8,819 nt of DNA from NCBI GenBank assembly GCA_937864975.1, contig CALMDI010000419.1, positions 1 through 8,819 on the forward strand, written 5' to 3'. The DNA is from an uncultured Chloroflexota bacterium. GTDB taxonomy: Bacteria; Chloroflexota; Anaerolineae; Aggregatilineales; Phototrophicaceae. Numbering within the stretch: position 1 is the first letter of the stretch; each line of letters starts with the position of its first letter. Below, one piece after another: positions 6,332-8,819 of this stretch. The notes beneath the pieces are model-generated. The model made no database searches and was not told the origin of the DNA. It was given only the letters and a program-made list of their open reading frames with translations. The position numbers and the translations under genes were made by a program.

Positions 6332-6948
6332 GCGGAAATGTCCGTACGGACGACGAACAGACGCTGATCCAGAGCGCGCGGCGTGGGAGTCTCGACGCCT
6401 TCAACGCGCTCATTTTGCGCTACCAGGACAACGTCTACAGTGTTGCCTACCGCATCATGGGCGACTCGCAAAGCGCCGCCGACGCCGCGCAGGAAGCGTT
6501 TATCACTGCCTATCGCCGCCTCGACACGTTCCGCGGCGGGTCGTTCCGCGCGTGGATGCTCCGCATCGCGACCAATCACTGCTACGACGAGCTGCGCCGC
6601 CTGAAGCGGCGTCCTGCCGTGTCGGTCGAAGAACTCGGCGATCCCGACTCGGACGAAGGTCCGAACCTGCCGGATGAGAACACGGATACCCCGGAAGAGA
6701 TCGCGCAGCAGCGGGAGCTTCAACGCGCCATCGCCCAGTGCATCGATTCGCTTGGACAGGATCAGCGGACGGTGCTGGTGCTGAGCGACATCGAAGGCTT
6801 GGATTATCAGGAGATTGCCAACGTGGTCGGCGCGAACCTCGGCACGGTGAAGTCGAGATTGAGCCGCGCGCGGGCGTCCGTGCGGGACTGCCTGCAAGCC
6901 GTAGGGGAACTTTTACCCTCCGCTTTTCGTCTTGTGAATGACGACTAA
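6325..6948 (+). CDS. ECF-family RNA polymerase sigma factor
   Basis: This 207-residue extracytoplasmic-function sigma-70 factor redirects RNA polymerase to a small regulon. Region 2 (about 20-97) contains 'DAAQEAFITAYRRLDTF' (53-69) and 'FRAWMLRIATNHCYDELRR' (74-92), the promoter -10 and core-binding parts. An acidic linker (about 100-128) leads to region 4 (about 132-190) with 'SLGQDQRTVLVLSDIEGLDYQEIA' spanning two adjacent elements and the helix-turn-helix 'GTVKSRLSRARASVR' (173-187) for -35 recognition. The frame remains open upstream through the tRNA gene, so the ATG at 6325 is chosen: it lies just beyond the tRNA and gives a normal ECF length. No strong ribosome binding site is seen, only GAAAG (6314-6318). 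A candidate anti-sigma gene follows after 27 bp, the classic pairing. Confidence 0.93.
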   Translation: MPGGNVRTDDEQTLIQSARRGSLDAFNALILRYQDNVYSVAYRIMGDSQSAADAAQEAFITAYRRLDTFRGGSFRAWMLRIATNHCYDELRRLKRRPAVSVEELGDPDSDEGPNLPDENTDTPEEIAQQRELQRAIAQCIDSLGQDQRTVLVLSDIEGLDYQEIANVVGANLGTVKSRLSRARASVRDCLQAVGELLPSAFRLVNDD

Positions 6949-6975
6949 TCACGTAATTGTAATATCGGGGAACAC

Positions 6976-8148
6976 ATGCCCGCCGACCGAATGCTGAGCG
7001 ACCGCGATCTTGAGCAGCTATCCGCCTACCTGGACGGTGAATTGTCGTCCGAGGAGCGCGCGGCGCTGGAATCGCGCCTGCAAGCCGAGCCGGATCTGCG
7101 GCGCGAGCTTGCGTCGCTGCGCCAGACGGTCGCGCTGGTCAGGCAGTTCGCTCCCTTGACCGCGCCTCGCTCATTGACGCTGACGCGCGAGATGGTGCGT
7201 CCGCCGCGCGTGCTTGCCTTCCCGGCGACGGCGATGCTCAGCTCGCTGAGCGCGGTCGCCGCGGTGGTGCTGGTGGTCGCGGGAGTCGTGCTGTTGACGG
7301 TTCGTAGTCCATCGGCTCTGGAGGACACCACCGCGTCGCTGGCGCGAACCCAATCGCAGCAGGAAATCGCGGTCGTGCCGACGCAAACGGCGCTGATCAC
7401 GCTTGCCGTGCCGTCCGCAACACATACCGATCTGCCCCTGCCGACGGCTTCGCCCCGGCGCGACGAGGAGCAGCGTGCCGCCAGTCAAGCGTTGGGAGGG
7501 GTGGACGCGCCGGACGCCGATATGCAGCAGCCGATGGAGGACGTACCTGCCAGCGGCATGATCGTGCCGCCCGACTCCGGCGCGGGCGGCGGCGGGGGTG
7601 ACGCGAACCTGAACGGTGAGGGCGCGATGCCGGGCTTCGCGTTTGACGAGATACCCCCGCGGCAGAACGATCTGTTTGCCTTTGACGACGAGACAGGCAC
7701 CGAGCCGGAAACGAGCATTGCCGTTCCCGCGCCCGCGTCCAGCGACGACGCAATCGAGGAAGCTGAAGCGGATATGGACGTACAGGATGAGGCTGTCATG
7801 CGCTTCGTGCCCACCTCCGTGATTGCCGATGGCTTGCTGCTGGAAGCTGCCGCCGAAGCGGAACCGCAGGAAGCCCTGATGATGGAACTCGCGCAGGTGG
7901 CGCAGGAGCCAACCGCGACGGACACGCCCACCGCAACGCCGACTCCGACGGAGACCGCGACCGCAACCCCCACGACGACGCCGAGCGTGACTCCGACGGC
8001 AACCCCATCCTCCACGCCGACGCCTGTGCCGCTGATCGCGCTGCCGACCGAGGGCGCGGGTGTGATCGGGTTGGTGCTGATCGTGCTCGGTGTGATGGCG
8101 TTCGGCTTGTTCGCGATGAGTCAGGCGGCGCGCAGGCGGCGGGGCTAG
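6976..8148 (+). CDS. Membrane-anchored anti-sigma factor with zinc-less N-terminal domain and Thr/Pro-rich outer segment
   Basis: This 390-residue protein is the probable inhibitor and signal receiver for the sigma factor encoded 27 bp upstream. The N-terminal domain (about 10-60) matches the anti-sigma fold: 'LSAYLDGELSSEERAALESRL' spans 15-35. However, the H-x3-C-x2-C zinc ligands are replaced by R34, E38 and L41, and the whole protein has no cysteine. A first membrane helix lies at about 86-109. The outer region is acidic and low in order, with a Gly run and many Asp/Glu, then a Thr/Pro linker (312-352) of the kind common in Chloroflexota surface proteins. The tail has LPTEG (356-360), a hydrophobic stretch (361-381) and RRRR, giving either a second membrane helix or a sortase-like signal. 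GGGG at 6967-6970 precedes the ATG. A second ATG at 6991 is possible. The anti-sigma role is inferred from fold and context. Confidence 0.82.
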   Translation: MPADRMLSDRDLEQLSAYLDGELSSEERAALESRLQAEPDLRRELASLRQTVALVRQFAPLTAPRSLTLTREMVRPPRVLAFPATAMLSSLSAVAAVVLVVAGVVLLTVRSPSALEDTTASLARTQSQQEIAVVPTQTALITLAVPSATHTDLPLPTASPRRDEEQRAASQALGGVDAPDADMQQPMEDVPASGMIVPPDSGAGGGGGDANLNGEGAMPGFAFDEIPPRQNDLFAFDDETGTEPETSIAVPAPASSDDAIEEAEADMDVQDEAVMRFVPTSVIADGLLLEAAAEAEPQEALMMELAQVAQEPTATDTPTATPTPTETATATPTTTPSVTPTATPSSTPTPVPLIALPTEGAGVIGLVLIVLGVMAFGLFAMSQAARRRRG

Positions 8149-8819
8149 TGTCCACGCGCACGGCGAAGTTTTGCCCCCGGTGCGGCGCGCCGCTCGAAGA
8201 ACACGAACGCTTCGGGCGACTGCGCCCGTTTTGCGCTGCCTGCGATCACACCATCTTTTTCGATCCGAAAGTCGCGGTCGTGACGTTCATCGTGAAGGAT
8301 GATGCTGTCTTGTTGGTGAAGCGCGCCAACGACCCCGGCAAAGGCTTGTGGGCGCTGCCCGCCGGATTCGTGGACTATGACGAAGACCCGCGCCTTGCCG
8401 CCGCGCGCGAAGCGTCAGAGGAAACCGGGCTGACGGTCGAGATTGACCACCTGATGGACGTGTTGCACCGCCCGGACGCGGACGGCTTAGCCGATATCGT
8501 GATCGCCTACAGCGCGCACGTCACGGGCGGCTACGTCCTCAAGAAGCGCGGCAGCCCTCCGGTGATGATCGTCAACCCGATGGAAGTCGAAGAAGCCGCC
8601 AAGAGCGGCTTGCAGGTCTACACCAACAACGACCTCGACTGGGGTGCGCTCTACAAGGAGATGGAAGGCGACATCCAGAAGGCGACCATCGTCTTCTGGA
8701 AGCGCATGCTGCAAAAAGTCGGCGTCGAGGGCGGCAAGATCGGCGTGTATGGCGCGGGCAGCATCAACCAGTACCTCGAGCTGGTGCGGCTGGTCGAAAA
8801 GCAGTACCCCGAATACCAG
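8148..8819 (+). CDS. Zinc-ribbon NUDIX hydrolase joined in frame to an M24 peptidase-like N-terminal domain (3' end outside window)
   Basis: The open frame of 224 codons runs off the window. Residues 1-40 form a zinc ribbon (C9-x2-C12 and C29-x2-C32). Residues 41-128 are a NUDIX fold with a perfect box: G73-x5-E79-x7-R87-E88-A-x-E91-E92-x-G94-L95, the Mg-dependent pyrophosphatase motif. The usual final strand and helix are absent. From about residue 129, 'YVLKKRGSPPVMIVNPMEVEEAAKSG' and later 'KIGVYGAGSINQYLELVR' resemble the N-terminal domain of M24 aminopeptidase P/Xaa-Pro dipeptidase-like proteins, also lacking its first ~45 residues. The join falls near 8526-8532. The start is GTG 8148, overlapping the anti-sigma stop by one base (TAGTG), with a GGGG just upstream. 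It may be a true fusion, a deletion between neighbouring genes, or an assembly chimera. The NUDIX call is strong; the M24 call is from pattern memory. Confidence 0.75.
   Translation, partial: MSTRTAKFCPRCGAPLEEHERFGRLRPFCAACDHTIFFDPKVAVVTFIVKDDAVLLVKRANDPGKGLWALPAGFVDYDEDPRLAAAREASEETGLTVEIDHLMDVLHRPDADGLADIVIAYSAHVTGGYVLKKRGSPPVMIVNPMEVEEAAKSGLQVYTNNDLDWGALYKEMEGDIQKATIVFWKRMLQKVGVEGGKIGVYGAGSINQYLELVRLVEKQYPEYQ

Noticed and set aside
7485..8015. Minus-strand frame with Val/Gly/Ala repeats
   Set aside because: The repeats are just the reverse reading of the Thr/Pro codon repeats in the anti-sigma gene.
7913..8030. Thr/Pro codon repeats as a tandem-repeat or CRISPR-like array
   Set aside because: The DNA copies are irregular and in frame, encoding a low-complexity linker; there are no spacers.

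Overview
The window looks like chromosomal DNA from a GC-rich bacterium, most likely a member of the Chloroflexota (Anaerolineae-like). The reasons are the gene styles: a Thr/Pro-repeat linker in a membrane-bound anti-sigma factor, a BMP-type nucleoside ABC cassette, and the general codon bias. This placement is inference; there is no rRNA or other marker gene in the window.

Layout. (1) 1-5336 is a BMP-family uptake cassette on the + strand. It holds the 3' end of a substrate-binding lipoprotein gene and a strong intrinsic terminator. Next comes a Rieske non-heme iron oxygenase gene with its own good ribosome binding site. An AT-rich 183-bp spacer with paired direct repeats follows, and then three tightly coupled genes: a double-domain ATPase and two permeases, overlapping by 4 and 8 bp. 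Together the binding protein, ATPase and two permeases form a complete importer of the nucleoside/purine-lipoprotein class. The oxygenase between binding protein and ATPase may act on the imported compound. (2) 5348-6085 holds an acylphosphatase, probably co-transcribed with the permeases, and a small protein made of two DUF4926-like repeats. The latter is clearly less GC-rich than its neighbours. (3) 6086-6292 holds hairpins and a tRNA-Leu(CAA) gene on the - strand with its own terminator. (4) 6325-8148 holds an ECF sigma factor and its probable anti-sigma factor. The anti-sigma has lost the zinc ligands, crosses the membrane at both ends, and carries a long acidic, then Thr/Pro-rich, outer segment. 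(5) 8148-8819 is an open frame running off the window. It begins as a zinc-ribbon NUDIX hydrolase and changes in mid-fold into what looks like the N-terminal domain of an M24 (aminopeptidase P/Xaa-Pro dipeptidase-type) protein.

I see no CRISPR array, insertion sequence, phage gene or obvious defence system. The most unusual item is the NUDIX/M24 junction near 8530. Next are the zinc-less anti-sigma factor with a sorting-signal-like tail, and the oxygenase placed inside the transporter cassette.
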